This document shows positions 5,145 through 5,441 of a stretch of 5,441 nt of DNA, piece after piece. The notes beneath the pieces are model-generated. The model saw nothing but the letters and a program-made list of their open reading frames with translations. It made no database searches and had not been told where the DNA came from. Both the position numbers and the translations under genes were made by a program. Source of the DNA: Acidobacteriota bacterium (GTDB lineage: Bacteria > Acidobacteriota > Vicinamibacteria > Vicinamibacterales > CAVVIG01); contig QHWF01000229.1 in assembly GCA_003222455.1 (NCBI GenBank), positions 1 to 5,441 of the forward strand, given 5' to 3'. Numbering within the stretch: the stretch's first letter is position 1; each line of letters starts with the position of its first letter.

Positions 5145-5441
5145 ATGAAGCTGACCGATCTGTTTCTTGCTCAACTCGAAGGGGAAGCCGCGCGAACGCG
5201 CCGGACGCTCGAGCGCGTGCCGGAGGGGCGCGACGACTGGAAGCCGCACGAGAAATCGATGCCGCTCGGCCGGCTCGCGATGCTCGTGGCCAGGATGCCG
5301 TCGTGGACCGCGCTGATCCTCAATCGAGACGAGCTGGACTTGAATCCACCCGGCGGTTCGAACATCGATCAGCGCCCGCTGCGTACGCCTGCCGAACTGG
5401 TGCAGGCACTCGACGAAGGGGTCCGCGACGCGCGGACCGCC
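5145..5441 (+). CDS. DinB-family protein, 3'-truncated by the window
   Basis: Ninety-nine codons run open to the window end. The product begins MKLTDLFLAQLEGEAARTRRTLERVPEGRDDWKPHEK in pieces recognisable as helix 1 and the 'LERVPEG..DWKPHEKSM' turn of DinB/YfiT-like four-helix bundles, followed by 'LGRLAMLVARMPSW' (helix 2, about 41-54). DinB proteins are small (usually about 150-175 residues), often metal-binding, and include thiol-dependent transferases; most are uncharacterised. Many carry a metal-ligand histidine in helix 2 (LA-x-H-[IVL]-A). Here the equivalent residue appears to be L47, so metal binding through that site is doubtful, though H35 is nearby. The gene is 57 nt downstream of nadE on the same strand with a good ribosome site, so co-transcription is possible; no functional link to NAD synthesis is implied. 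Confidence 0.8.
   Translation, partial: MKLTDLFLAQLEGEAARTRRTLERVPEGRDDWKPHEKSMPLGRLAMLVARMPSWTALILNRDELDLNPPGGSNIDQRPLRTPAELVQALDEGVRDARTA

Noticed and set aside
3702..5249. 515-codon open frame on the minus strand
   Set aside because: It is antisense to nadE, which has every catalytic motif on the plus strand. The antisense product has no recognisable domain.

Overview
This is a GC-rich bacterial chromosomal window with ordinary housekeeping and signalling genes plus one compact repeat-rich spacer. The best guess at origin is an Acidobacteriota-like soil or sediment bacterium, perhaps of the Vicinamibacteria group. That rests on the high GC, the style of the secreted 'VTGCL ... HVGKKVELTGTV' protein, the DinB subfamily, and intergenic ACACGAAG / ACACAAAGG-type arrays. 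It is an inference from recalled patterns and was not tested by a search.

Layout. (1) Positions 1-1688, plus strand: the 3' part of a cytoplasmic-looking hybrid sensor histidine kinase (end of one PAS, a full PAS, HisKA, HATPase, receiver). Its 5' end lies outside the window. (2) Positions 1703-2143, minus strand: a small tandem-CBS protein, convergent with the kinase and only 14 nt from it. (3) Positions 2375-3010, plus strand: a secreted protein with an Ala/Gly/Thr low-complexity segment between two conserved-looking blocks. It is followed by a strong hairpin. (4) Positions 3011-3422: a 412-bp non-coding spacer. It holds the hairpin, a MITE/REPIN-like inverted-repeat element of about 135 bp flanked by 10-bp direct repeats, a 14-bp perfect palindrome, and an inverted array of ACGAAG-type short repeats. 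(5) Positions 3423-5087, plus strand: a complete glutamine-dependent NAD+ synthetase (nadE) with all glutaminase and synthetase motifs. (6) Positions 5145-5441, plus strand: the N-terminal 99 residues of a DinB-family protein, cut by the window end, preceded by another short-repeat array.

The genes do not form one pathway. The kinase and the CBS protein are both sensory or regulatory, but they are convergent and so are transcribed separately. nadE makes NAD+ from deamido-NAD+ and could share a transcript with the DinB gene 57 nt downstream. The most unusual feature is the element at 3105-3239. Its two ends each form a private hairpin, and the bases that differ between the ends are matched by compensating changes inside each hairpin. 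No multi-gene novel system is visible.
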